Positions 22,913 to 30,808 of a stretch of DNA of 31,377 nt are shown piece by piece. Source of the DNA: Clostridiales bacterium (GTDB taxonomy: Bacteria; Bacillota; Clostridia; Christensenellales; Aristaeellaceae); the NCBI GenBank assembly GCA_004557125.1, contig SFET01000041.1:1-31377 (forward strand), in the 5' to 3' direction. The position numbers and the translations under genes were made by a program. The notes under the pieces were generated by a model that was given only the letters and a program-made list of their open reading frames with translations, had not been told where the DNA came from and ran no database searches. Numbering within the stretch: the first letter of the stretch is position 1; every line of letters begins with the position of its first letter.

Positions 22913-24070
22913 ATGAATTACAGTGCAGTCAATCTGATCCTGGTTCTCACGGCATTCCTGCTGCTGGCAGGCGTCGTCGAAAAGCTGTGTCATCGGAGAA
23001 ACCTGAAGGCGATTCCGATTCGCATTCTGGTCAACGGCACGCGGGGCAAGACCAGCGTGACGCGGCTCATTGCGGCCATCCTGCGCGAAGCGGGCATCCG
23101 CACCTGGGCCAAGACCACCGGCACCCAGGCGGCGTGGATTCTGCCCGACGGCAGCGAGATGGAGTACAGAAAGAATCGCCCGGTGAACATCCGCGAACAG
23201 ATTCCCTTCATACGACGCGCGCGCAGGGACAATGCCGGCGCGGTGGTCATCGAATGCATGGCGCTGCACCCGGAGAACCAGCGCATGATGGCGGAGGAGT
23301 TCGTGCGGCCCACGGTGGAGGTCATTACCAATGCGCGCGTGGACCACGTGACGGAGATCGGCGCGACGGAGCAGGAGACGGTGGACACGCTGGCGCTTTC
23401 CATCCATGAGGATGCGCTGGTTGTGACAGGCGATGCGCGCTTCGACGTCTACACAGAGCACCGCGTGGACCCGACCGGGATCGAAGTGGACGAGGCCTAT
23501 GTGGAGTCCTTCACATTTCCGATGTTTGCCGACAACGTTCGCCAGGCGCTGTGCGTGGCGGAGCTTTTGAAGATCGATCGCGAGACGGCGCTGCGGGGCA
23601 TGTTGAAGGCACGGCCGGACGTGGGCATGTGCGGGCCCTTCGAGGTTGGAAAGTGCCTCGTCATCAACGGCTTTGCGGCCAACGATCTGGATTCTTCCAA
23701 GGCACTGTTTGAAAAGACGGTGGGGGAGCGCGAGCGGCAGGGACAGCCCGTGTGGGTGCTGTTCAACAACCGCGGCGACCGCGAATTCCGCCTGAGCGAG
23801 TTCGCACCGCTGGTGCGGGAGCTCGCGGAGCGGGGCGCGCAGCTGCGGGTGATCGGCGAAAACGAGAGGAAGGTCGCGCGCTACTTCGCGAGAAAGACCG
23901 GCGCGGCGGCGCAGAAGCTGGAAGAAGTGCCGCTTGCATGGCTGGAGAAGCTGGGCGCGGAGCCTTGCGTGGTGTTGTGCATCGGCAACATCCGCGGCGT
24001 GGGGCGCGAACTGATCGAGGCGCTGGAGGCGCGCCGTCAGTCCGGGCGAACCGGAGAGCAGGGGAGGTAG
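22913..24070 (+). CDS. pgsB: Poly-gamma-glutamate synthase subunit PgsB/CapB
   Basis: PgsB is the Mur-ligase-like ATP-dependent amide ligase that extends poly-gamma-glutamate at the membrane. The 385-residue protein has an N-terminal membrane helix (5-22), the P-loop NGTRGKTS (41-48), then TTGTQAAW, VVIECMALHPE and NARVDHVTEIG, all at positions expected from the Bacillus protein. FVINGFAAND-like sequence (LVINGFAANDLDSS) and the C-terminal GNIRGVG also match. No Shine-Dalgarno precedes the ATG at 22913, only TATGAGCGT after a stem-loop, so translation may be weak or regulated. pgsC follows after 6 nt. The linked amino acid could differ from glutamate. Confidence 0.9.
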   Translation: MNYSAVNLILVLTAFLLLAGVVEKLCHRRNLKAIPIRILVNGTRGKTSVTRLIAAILREAGIRTWAKTTGTQAAWILPDGSEMEYRKNRPVNIREQIPFIRRARRDNAGAVVIECMALHPENQRMMAEEFVRPTVEVITNARVDHVTEIGATEQETVDTLALSIHEDALVVTGDARFDVYTEHRVDPTGIEVDEAYVESFTFPMFADNVRQALCVAELLKIDRETALRGMLKARPDVGMCGPFEVGKCLVINGFAANDLDSSKALFEKTVGERERQGQPVWVLFNNRGDREFRLSEFAPLVRELAERGAQLRVIGENERKVARYFARKTGAAAQKLEEVPLAWLEKLGAEPCVVLCIGNIRGVGRELIEALEARRQSGRTGEQGR

Positions 24071-24076
24071 AGAAAC

Positions 24077-24511
24077 ATGTTGCAGCAAGCCATTGGTTTG
24101 AGCATACTTCTGGGTTTTCTGTCCACGGAGCTGCTGGGCCTCTTTACGGGCGGCCTGGTTTCCGCGGGCTATCTGGCCTTCTTTGTGGAGCAGCCCTACC
24201 GCATCCTGTCCACCATCGTGCTGGCGCTGGTGGTCTACGGCCTGACGAAGCTGATCGGTCGCGTGGTGATCCTCTACGGCCGCAGGCGCTTCATGCTCAC
24301 GGTGCTGCTGGGCATTCTGCTGGGCTGGCTGTATGAGAAGCAGGCGTACTACTTCAGCGGAATCTCCCAGGATCTGCGCATCATCGGCTACATGATTCCG
24401 GGTCTGCTGGCCAACGACATGTGCAAGCAGGGCATCTGGCGTACGGTGCTGATGGTGCTGGTGATCGCGCTGCTGATTCGCCTGATCCTGACGGTGGGGA
24501 TGTATATATGA
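24077..24511 (+). CDS. pgsC: Poly-gamma-glutamate synthesis protein PgsC/CapC
   Basis: The 144-residue polytopic membrane protein has about four to five helices. Typical CapC features are the early ELLGLFTGGLVSAGYLAFF segment and the C-terminal DLRIIGYMIPGLLANDM, which resembles the family's IPGLIAND ending. It pairs with PgsB to form the polymer synthase. GGGGAGG precedes the start. Length is close to the usual 149 residues. The stop overlaps the pgsW start in an ATGA. Confidence 0.9.
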   Translation: MLQQAIGLSILLGFLSTELLGLFTGGLVSAGYLAFFVEQPYRILSTIVLALVVYGLTKLIGRVVILYGRRRFMLTVLLGILLGWLYEKQAYYFSGISQDLRIIGYMIPGLLANDMCKQGIWRTVLMVLVIALLIRLILTVGMYI

Positions 24512-25599
24512 AGAAACTGCGTTTTAAGGCGAAGATTCGCTGGCAGTATCTGCTGCTGGCGCTGCTGATCGGGGCCTCCGGCTTCGCGGCGACCCGGCTG
24601 GGCCGCCAGAAAGAGCCGACGGCCTATGCGGACGTGCAGCGCGCCGCTGCCAAGCGCATGCAGCGGGGCGAGCAGGTGCTGCTGGACGTTGTGCTTCGGG
24701 AGGAGATCGCCATCGAGGACATTGACCTGAACCAGACCGGCCTGATCGGCCCGGAGTGGACGCCGCTGACCACCACACCCGGCATCGAGGAAGCCAAGCG
24801 CACATCCTTGGACCCCAACTTCGCGGCGCTGCTGGTGCGCTACTTCAGGGAGGCGGGCCTGGAGGCGGGGGATCGGGTCGCCGTGGGCACCAGCGGCTCG
24901 TTTCCGGGCCTGCTGATGGCCACGCTGTGCGCCGCCACCGAGCTGGAGCTGGACGTGGATGTGATCGCCTCCTTCGGCTCGTCCATGTACGGCGCGACGC
25001 GGCTGGAGCTCAACGTCTGCCGCATCCTGCGCATCCTCAAGGAGAACGGGGTGATCGATTACACGCTGCTGGCGGTCTCACCCGGCGGCAACAACGACTA
25101 CGGCGAGAGTGCGCTCTGGCCGGATTCCCGGGACACCATCGCCGCGCTGGCGGCGGAGGAGGGCGTGGAGTACATTGATTACAACGACATTGAGCGAAGC
25201 ATCGCCCGCCGCCTGGAGATCTTCGGCGAGGACATCGACTGCTTCGTGAACGTGGGCGGCGCAAGTGCGAACAGCGGCACCAGCGCCTACACGCTGGATT
25301 TCCCCAACGGCCTGGTCACCGATCCGCCCCGCATCCCCACCACCGCCAACCGCGGCCTGATGTACGAGTACGCCGCGCGGGGGATTCCGGTGATCAATAT
25401 GCTCAACGTGCGCCAGATGGCTGCGGACAACGGCTTGCCCTACGATCCCGTGCCGCTGACTCAGCCCGGCGAGGGTGGAGTCTACTATGAGGTGGTCTAT
25501 CCGGTCTGGATTGCCGCCTTCGCCGCTTTTCTGATGGTCGCGGCTCTCATCCTGGGTGGATTGCGCTACCGGAAATTGATGAAAAAAGAACTTGGGTAG
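24508..25599 (+). CDS. pgsW: Poly-gamma-glutamate system protein (PgsW-like)
   Basis: The 363-residue protein has an N-terminal membrane anchor (about 14-29), a large soluble domain, and a C-terminal membrane helix (about 332-352) ending in basic residues. It resembles the poly-gamma-glutamate system protein family found beside pgsBC in, for example, fusobacteria. Notable conserved-looking segments are VAVGTSGSFPG, ASFGSSMYGAT, VSPGGNNDYGES and NVGGASANSGTS. Its start overlaps the end of pgsC by 4 nt. The role is not established; its position where pgsA would be expected suggests a part in polymer export or control. It closes the operon before a strong terminator. Confidence 0.8.
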   Translation: MKKLRFKAKIRWQYLLLALLIGASGFAATRLGRQKEPTAYADVQRAAAKRMQRGEQVLLDVVLREEIAIEDIDLNQTGLIGPEWTPLTTTPGIEEAKRTSLDPNFAALLVRYFREAGLEAGDRVAVGTSGSFPGLLMATLCAATELELDVDVIASFGSSMYGATRLELNVCRILRILKENGVIDYTLLAVSPGGNNDYGESALWPDSRDTIAALAAEEGVEYIDYNDIERSIARRLEIFGEDIDCFVNVGGASANSGTSAYTLDFPNGLVTDPPRIPTTANRGLMYEYAARGIPVINMLNVRQMAADNGLPYDPVPLTQPGEGGVYYEVVYPVWIAAFAAFLMVAALILGGLRYRKLMKKELG

Positions 25600-25612
25600 T
25601 CAAAGGATAAAA

Positions 25613-25660
25613 AAACAAACCGAAGTCTGTTATCGAACTAAAACAGACTTCGGTTTGTTT
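25613..25660. terminator. Strong terminator after pgsW
   Basis: Perfect 19-bp arms (25613-25631 and 25642-25660) enclose a 10-nt loop, with A-rich sequence before and TTTGTTTATG after. It can act on both strands, ending the pgs operon and the thi transcript from the other side. The remaining 145 nt to thiM show nothing further. Confidence 0.85.
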
Positions 25661-25805
25661 ATGCTTCGAAATAGCGCACCGCTGTGAAAAGAATCCTTGA
25701 GAGCATTTGGAAAACAACAGCGCTCCAGGGTAGTGTGCACTGCGAATCCCGCAATGCCTCTCAAAATGGAGAAACGATCGCATCCAAATGGACGCGACCG
25801 ATCTT

Positions 25806-26582
25806 TCAGAAAAGCAAAGTTTCGGGGGAAGAGGCGGCGTCGATCAGTGCAATGTGATAGGAGCCCATGCCCTTTCCATTGCAGCGCACCTCTGCCGCTT
25901 CGGCACATGCTTTCCAAAATGTGGATGCAGCGATCGCTGCCTGCAGGGGATCCTCGGAGACGGCGAGAAACGCGCCGCACAGCGCTGAGAGCATGCAACC
26001 GCTGCCGGTGACGGCGGTGACGCGGGAGCTTCCGCCGGGAATCTCGGTGCAACTGCTGCCATTCGTGACCACATCCGTATCGCTGGAGAGCAGCACAACG
26101 CAACCGAGCCTGTGGGCAAGTTCCATGGCACAATCCCGTGCCTGTCGAGTGCCTGCACGTTCGGTACTGTCCACGCCGCGCTCCCGGGTCTCCTGGCCGA
26201 GCAGCGCCCGGGCCTCACTCAGGTTCACGCGCACTAGATCGGGTGCAAAGGTGTCCAGCAGGCGCTGCACCTGCGTCAATCGCCAGCTGCTCGCGCCCAC
26301 GCCCACCGGATCCAGCACCACCGGGCGGTGCAGGCGGTTGGCATGCACGCCGCAGATTTCGCATGCGTAAAAACGCGCCGCGTCGGGCGTTCCGGTGTTG
26401 AGCACCGTCGAGGAGGAGATGGCGGTGATTTCCTCCATCTCCTCCGTGGCCTGGGCCATCATGGGACTTGCGCCGATGGCCAGAAGCAGGTTGGCGCAGT
26501 CGTTTGCAGTGACGATATTGGAGATGCAGTGCACCAGGGGCTTTTTGCTGCGGATCTCCTCCAGAATTGCGTGAAAGGGCAT
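25806..26582 (-). CDS. thiM: Hydroxyethylthiazole kinase
   Basis: ThiM phosphorylates 4-methyl-5-(2-hydroxyethyl)thiazole in thiamine salvage. The 258-residue protein carries PLVHCISNIVTANDCANLLL at the N-terminus, the ASPMMAQ loop, VVLDPVGVGAS (88-98), and the active-site TGSGCMLSA with Cys196. The start is 1 nt from the thiW stop, with GGTGAG just upstream, so the two genes form one transcript. The last residues are less typical. It lies under the TPP riboswitch at 27405-27487. Confidence 0.93.
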   Translation of the reverse strand: MPFHAILEEIRSKKPLVHCISNIVTANDCANLLLAIGASPMMAQATEEMEEITAISSSTVLNTGTPDAARFYACEICGVHANRLHRPVVLDPVGVGASSWRLTQVQRLLDTFAPDLVRVNLSEARALLGQETRERGVDSTERAGTRQARDCAMELAHRLGCVVLLSSDTDVVTNGSSCTEIPGGSSRVTAVTGSGCMLSALCGAFLAVSEDPLQAAIAASTFWKACAEAAEVRCNGKGMGSYHIALIDAASSPETLLF

Positions 26583-26583
26583 T

Positions 26584-27102
26584 TTATCTCACCAGGGTGG
26601 CGCACATGCGGTCGAGCACGTTGGCCTTCTTCAGGGCGTAGATCAGCACGCCGGCAAGGATGGAACCTGCGACGGTGGAGATCAGGAAGGGAACGATGTA
26701 GGCGTAGAAGGCGATGTCGCTGGCACTCTTGCCCATCAGCAGGATGGCCACCGGGTAGGCGCACAGGCCGCCCAGCACGCCGGTGCCAAAGACCTCGCCG
26801 ATCAGGGTCGCGGGCAGGTTCTTGGTCTTGTAGTAGATCAGGCCGCAGAGCAGTGCGCCCAGCATGCTGCCGGGGAAGGCCATCAGGCTGCCCAGACCCA
26901 GCAGATTGCGGATCAGGCTGGCGAGGAAGGCCGCACCGAAGCCGTACCAGGGACCCAGCAGCACCGCGCAGAGCACGTTGACCATGTGCTGCACCGGTGC
27001 GCACTTGCTGCCGGCGACGGGGAAGGAAAACATGCTGCCGACCACGGCGATGGCGCACAGCAGGGCGGCGAGGGTCATCTTGCGAACATTCAGTTTCTTC
27101 AT
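26584..27102 (-). CDS. thiW: ThiW, ECF transporter S component for the thiazole
   Basis: The 172-residue membrane protein has about five to six hydrophobic segments. Family features are the N-terminal KMTLAALLCAIAVVGSMFSFP, then SKCAPVQHMVNVLCAVLLGP and FGAAFLASLIRNLLGLGS. ThiW is the substrate-binding S subunit predicted to import the thiazole moiety using a shared ECF energising module encoded elsewhere. GAAGGAGAG precedes the start. Co-transcription with thiM and the TPP riboswitch support the assignment. Confidence 0.92.
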   Translation of the reverse strand: MKKLNVRKMTLAALLCAIAVVGSMFSFPVAGSKCAPVQHMVNVLCAVLLGPWYGFGAAFLASLIRNLLGLGSLMAFPGSMLGALLCGLIYYKTKNLPATLIGEVFGTGVLGGLCAYPVAILLMGKSASDIAFYAYIVPFLISTVAGSILAGVLIYALKKANVLDRMCATLVR

Positions 27103-27180
27103 AATAATCTCTCCTTCGTGAATGATGGTGCAGGGGAAAGTGCGGTTGCCGTGCAGCGCCTTTCCTCCATATGCCTATGG

Positions 27181-27254
27181 GCAGACCGGTCCGGTCTGCT
27201 GGAAAAGTCGGTCGAAGCTCACTGGCTTCCTCTCACGCCGGAACACGGCTTCCC
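27181..27254 (-). other. Degenerate THI-box-like segment and 19-nt hairpin in the thiW leader
   Basis: On the minus strand, GAGAGGAAGC and GCTTCGACC (27210-27234) repeat in the same order the segments of the real TPP aptamer at 27442-27464. The CCTGAT and GGACAATGCC parts needed for ligand binding are missing. It is followed by GCAGACCGG-A-CCGGTCTGC (27181-27199), a perfect hairpin without a U-tract. It may be a decayed second aptamer. Confidence 0.35.
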
Positions 27255-27345
27255 ATCGCTGCTTCGGCTTCGGACGCAGGACGCTCCTCCTCCATCCGTG
27301 CCCGTGACCACTCGGGCTGCCCCTTTCGCACTCCTCTCCGAAGGG

Positions 27346-27378
27346 AATAAAACAGAAGACTCCGCGCGGGAGCCTTCT
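27346..27378 (-). terminator. Riboswitch-controlled terminator of thiWM
   Basis: On the minus strand, AGAAGGCTCC and GGAGTCTTCT pair, with GCGC at the top, followed by GTTTTATT. It lies 26 nt after the TPP aptamer, as expected for the expression platform that stops transcription when TPP is bound. Confidence 0.8.
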
Positions 27379-27404
27379 GACAAATGCAAATGCATGCTGC
27401 GTTG

Positions 27405-27487
27405 AAACTCCCTACGGTGGCATTGTCCACATCAGGTCGAGGGTCGAAGCGTGCGCTTCCTCTCAGCCGGTACGGCTCCCCTGTTTG
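27405..27487 (-). promoter_or_regulatory. TPP riboswitch (THI element)
   Basis: The minus strand shows the conserved aptamer blocks in order: GGGGAGCC, CGGCTGAGAGG, a GAAGC/GCTTC stem, CGACCTGATGTGGACAATGCCA and CGTAGGGAG (each read in part). The P1 ends AAAC and GTTT pair. It lies just downstream of a consensus promoter and upstream of thiW-thiM, with a terminator after it. Confidence 0.93.
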
Positions 27488-27494
27488 CGTATGG

Positions 27495-27523
27495 ATTATA
27501 GCGCGGCCGGGGGATTTTGTCAA
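27495..27523 (-). promoter_or_regulatory. Consensus promoter of thiWM
   Basis: On the minus strand, TTGACA (27518-27523) and TATAAT (27495-27500), both perfect, are spaced by 17 nt. The predicted transcription start falls at about 27487, right at the 5' end of the TPP aptamer. Confidence 0.9.
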
Positions 27524-27588
27524 TGCTTTTCACAGGATTTTGCCATAAATCGGACAAAAACCATGCAGAATAGAATGACACAGCTTCG

Positions 27589-27663
27589 CCCTGTATGTAA
27601 AATATTGAAAATGATCGCAAAAATGTCAACTTTTCCCATGCCGCATGCGTCTAACATACAGGG
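27589..27663. repeat. Long-spaced inverted repeat between the thi and Ig-protein promoters
   Basis: CCCTGTATGT (27589-27598) and ACATACAGGG (27654-27663) are perfect 10-bp arms 55 nt apart. They lie in the AT-rich gap between divergent promoters. They could be paired protein-binding sites or a stem; nothing else was recognised in this stretch. Confidence 0.4.
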
Positions 27664-27715
27664 ATAAATGGAGCGAAATGGGCGTAAAGTTATTTCAAAT
27701 CTGTAAGAAATGGGC

Positions 27716-27744
27716 TTTGCAGAGTAACATTTCTGTGATATAAT
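27716..27744 (+). promoter_or_regulatory. Promoter of the Ig-repeat protein gene
   Basis: A consensus TATAAT (27739-27744) has an extended TGA in front. The -35 is poor (TTTGCA at 27716-27721, 17 nt upstream), as is usual for extended -10 promoters. Confidence 0.65.
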
Positions 27745-27817
27745 ATAGCCATAATTCCATCAACACTTCTTTTGAAGATGTCGGCAATGCGGCTGAAACT
27801 CGAAAGGGAGGAAGGAA

Positions 27818-30808
27818 ATGAAGAAGCTGTATCGTGCATTGACTTTTTTGGTCTGCCTGGCGATGCTGTCCACCGCGATGCCCGCGGAACTGGCGGCGGC
27901 CTATGCCAGCGAGACAACTGAGGAGCCGATCGCCGCAACGCAGATTGCAACTGTTGCGGAAACGACTGCGCCTGAGGCGCAGGTGACGGCGGCTGCGGCG
28001 GTCCCGGAGGCGGACGCCGGCACCGAAGAAAAACAGACTTCGGTCGATTCTGGCTCGGAAGCATCGGAGAACACGACGGTTGAAAATACGCCGCCGGTGG
28101 ATGCTCCTGTGACGAACGAACCGAATGAACCGGCACCGTCCGGGGACAATCCGGCGACGGGTGCGCCGGCGACGGACGCACCGGTGACAGATGCGCCGAC
28201 GACGGATGCACCGACAACGGATGCACCGACAACGGAGGAGCCCGGTCTGCTTCACGAAGAGGGACTGGAGACGACGGATCTGATGGAGGAAGAGGTTCCT
28301 GCCATCGACTATGCGAAGGACGCCGCCCAGAATCCGACGTTTGAGGCGGGCTTTGCGGAGATTCTCAGCGCAGATACGCCGGTGTATGCGGGCAATTCTG
28401 CCGATGATGAGGAGATCGCCTGGATTGGTACGGGCGTGGTCTACGTGATCGCGCGCACGCCTGCGGAATCTTCGAAGCCGGATCGTCTGCAGGTCGCTTA
28501 CAATGTCAAGAAGGAAGATGACTGCAGCATCGAACAGGGATGGATCGATGCCGCTGCTGCGCGCCCGATGGATCCCGCCGAAGGTGGCGAGGTTGAAAAG
28601 TATATTGAGACTTGCAAGGATGACGCGGAAGTCCGCAGCTATAACAACAGCTATCCCCTGAAGCCGATTGCATGCAGGTATCCGGATCCGGTCGTGGTGA
28701 CCAAACCGGAGCCGGTGACCGTTGCCATCAGCCAGACCAGCGCCACCATCGGCGTGGGCGACACGGGCGTCACGCTGGGCGTGGTGTTCAGCGACGGTCA
28801 GACGGTCAATGCCGACGGCACGCCGCGCACGGTGCAGTTTACCTCCTCCGCGACGAAGTACGTCACCGTGAACGCTGCGACGGGCAACCTGAAGGGCGTG
28901 CGCGCCGGTTCGGCGACGGTTACGGCCACAACGGAGTACGGCAGTGTGAGCTGCAAGGTGACGGTGAAAGCCGCGCCCCGCAGCATCAGCGCAACGCCAA
29001 CCAGTGCCGAACTGCTGATCGGCGAGACCACGCAGATTTCGCCCAAGTTTGCCAGCAGTAGCTACGGTGGGAGCTGCACCTATCAGAGTGGAGATCCGTC
29101 CATCGCCACCGTGGATGCAAACGGCGTGGTGACGGGCGTCTCCAAGGGCAAGGCGATCATCTATGTCTACGCCTACAATCTGCCCAGCAAGCCCGCAAAG
29201 GCCACCGTCACGGTGTACGGCCCGGCGACGGCCATCGATATTCCCGAGGAAACCATTGAAATGTGCACTGGCATGGAGCGCCAGCTGAGCGCTGTGATGC
29301 CGGAGTTTGAACGCGAGGGTTACAGCTTCTCCTCCGACAACGACCAGGTGGCCTCCGTCACCAGGGAGGGCCTGATCTATGCCCGCGACGTCGGCAGCGC
29401 GACCATCACCGTGACCTCCGATGTCACCGGCGTCAGCGACAGCTGCGTGGTACAGGTGCTGCGCTCTCCTGCGGAGGAGAACGTCAACCTCACCGCAGGC
29501 GCTTACAAGCTGGGCAGAAACGAGAAATTCAACGTGCTGGATCTGGTGCAGGTCACCGGCGACTGCCACGCGGAATTTACCTTCAAATCCTCCAGCACCA
29601 AGTATGCCAAGGTGGATGCGGCGGGCAACGTGACCGGTGTGGCAGCCGGCTCCGCCACCATCACCATCACCACCCACAACGGCATCGTGCGCACGGTGAA
29701 GGTGACGGTCTACAAGAACCCGACTTCGGTCGCTTTTTCCAGCAAGACTCTGACGCTGGGCGTGGGCATGTCGGCGGCAACGAAGGTTACGTTCACCCGC
29801 TCCGGTACATACAGCCAGCACAGCTTCACCTCCAGCAACGAGGGGGTCGCCAAGGTGGATCCTGTCACCGGCGTCGTCACTGCCGTTGGAGAGGGCAGCG
29901 CTGTAATCACCTGCGTGCCGCAAAAGGGCAAGTCCGGCAGCTGCACCGTCACGGTGCTGCCTGCACCGACGCAGATCAGTGCCAGCGCAGAGGCCATTGA
30001 ACTCGGCATGGGCGAGAACAATCGGAGCGTCACCGGACTGTATCCTGCGGGAACGATGTGTTCCTTCAGCTACGCTTCGGAGAATCCCGGCGTGGCGGCT
30101 GTGGATGCTGCGACCGGCGCGATCACCACGGTGAGCACCGGCAGCACCAACATCGTCGTCACCTCCCACAACGGCGTTTCCGTAAAGTGCCGCGTGGATG
30201 TGATGAATGCGCCGACCTATGTCAATCTCTCCGTCAACACCATGAAGCTGATGGTGGGCGAGACCAACGATACCCTGACGTACAGCGTCGATCCCGGCGC
30301 GGCCTCCGCAGTCACGCTGTCCAGCTCAAACACCCGCTATGTGAAGATTGTGAACGGCAAGCTGGTGGGCGTGAAGGCGGGTACCGCAACCATTACGGCC
30401 AAGACCTACAACGGCGTGAAGGATACCTGCAAGGTGACGGTCTGTGCGGCGCCCTCCTCCGTGGCCTTCTCCAGCAAGACGGTGACGCTGGGACAGGGCG
30501 ATACCGCGGCAGTGACGGTGAAATTCAACAAGACCACCGTGTACAGCGTGTGCACCTTTGAATCCAGCAATCCCGATGTGGCGACCATCGACCCCAGGAC
30601 GGGCGTGATTACGGCCAACGGAGTCGGCACGGCCACGCTGACGGTGACAACCCAGAACAACAAGAAGGGCACCTGCGTGGTGAACGTGCTGCCTGCGCCG
30701 GAGAGCGTTTCCGTGGCGCAGAGCGAGATCAACGTGGGCTTGGGCGAGCGATCACCACGAAGGCCGTGGGCAGCACCGATGTGTATGCGGTTTCCCACAA
30801 CAACGTAA
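27818..30808 (+). CDS. Secreted SH3-like/Big_2 Ig-repeat surface protein, frame broken near 30748
   Basis: The N-terminus is a signal peptide (MKKLYRALTFLVCLAMLSTA, cleavage near AAAYA at about residue 30). A Thr/Pro/Ala/Asp-rich linker follows (about 31-150), with tandem TDAP repeats. Residues about 165-250 look like a bacterial SH3 domain (FEAGFAEILSADTPVYAG to QGWIDAAAARPM). From about 290, eight complete Big_2-type domains of about 81 residues follow, each ending in a VTV-x-AP-like strand, plus half of a ninth. At codon 977 the ninth domain stops abruptly and 19 unrelated residues follow to a stop; the rest of the domain continues two bases out of frame. GGGAGGAAGG precedes the start. Such proteins are usually cell-surface adhesins or wall-bound scaffolds; the ligand is unknown. 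Confidence 0.8.
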   Translation: MKKLYRALTFLVCLAMLSTAMPAELAAAYASETTEEPIAATQIATVAETTAPEAQVTAAAAVPEADAGTEEKQTSVDSGSEASENTTVENTPPVDAPVTNEPNEPAPSGDNPATGAPATDAPVTDAPTTDAPTTDAPTTEEPGLLHEEGLETTDLMEEEVPAIDYAKDAAQNPTFEAGFAEILSADTPVYAGNSADDEEIAWIGTGVVYVIARTPAESSKPDRLQVAYNVKKEDDCSIEQGWIDAAAARPMDPAEGGEVEKYIETCKDDAEVRSYNNSYPLKPIACRYPDPVVVTKPEPVTVAISQTSATIGVGDTGVTLGVVFSDGQTVNADGTPRTVQFTSSATKYVTVNAATGNLKGVRAGSATVTATTEYGSVSCKVTVKAAPRSISATPTSAELLIGETTQISPKFASSSYGGSCTYQSGDPSIATVDANGVVTGVSKGKAIIYVYAYNLPSKPAKATVTVYGPATAIDIPEETIEMCTGMERQLSAVMPEFEREGYSFSSDNDQVASVTREGLIYARDVGSATITVTSDVTGVSDSCVVQVLRSPAEENVNLTAGAYKLGRNEKFNVLDLVQVTGDCHAEFTFKSSSTKYAKVDAAGNVTGVAAGSATITITTHNGIVRTVKVTVYKNPTSVAFSSKTLTLGVGMSAATKVTFTRSGTYSQHSFTSSNEGVAKVDPVTGVVTAVGEGSAVITCVPQKGKSGSCTVTVLPAPTQISASAEAIELGMGENNRSVTGLYPAGTMCSFSYASENPGVAAVDAATGAITTVSTGSTNIVVTSHNGVSVKCRVDVMNAPTYVNLSVNTMKLMVGETNDTLTYSVDPGAASAVTLSSSNTRYVKIVNGKLVGVKAGTATITAKTYNGVKDTCKVTVCAAPSSVAFSSKTVTLGQGDTAAVTVKFNKTTVYSVCTFESSNPDVATIDPRTGVITANGVGTATLTVTTQNNKKGTCVVNVLPAPESVSVAQSEINVGLGERSPRRPWAAPMCMRFPTTT
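28163..28237 (+). repeat. 15-nt tandem repeats coding for TDAP units
   Basis: Five 15-nt units beginning GCGCCG or GCACCG encode (A/V/T)TDAP-like pentapeptides in the linker of the Ig-repeat protein. The last two complete units differ only at the final base. This is a flexible, probably length-variable wall-spanning segment. Confidence 0.75.

Noticed and set aside
25642..28042. Shared 14-nt AAACAGACTTCGGT in the pgsW terminator and in the Ig-repeat gene (about 28029-28042)
   Set aside because: Single short match with different contexts; no flanking similarity, so taken as chance.
27695..30169. 824-codon open frame on the minus strand opposite the Ig-repeat gene
   Set aside because: Composition is Arg/His-rich and follows the repeats of the real gene; no ribosome-binding site or family features.
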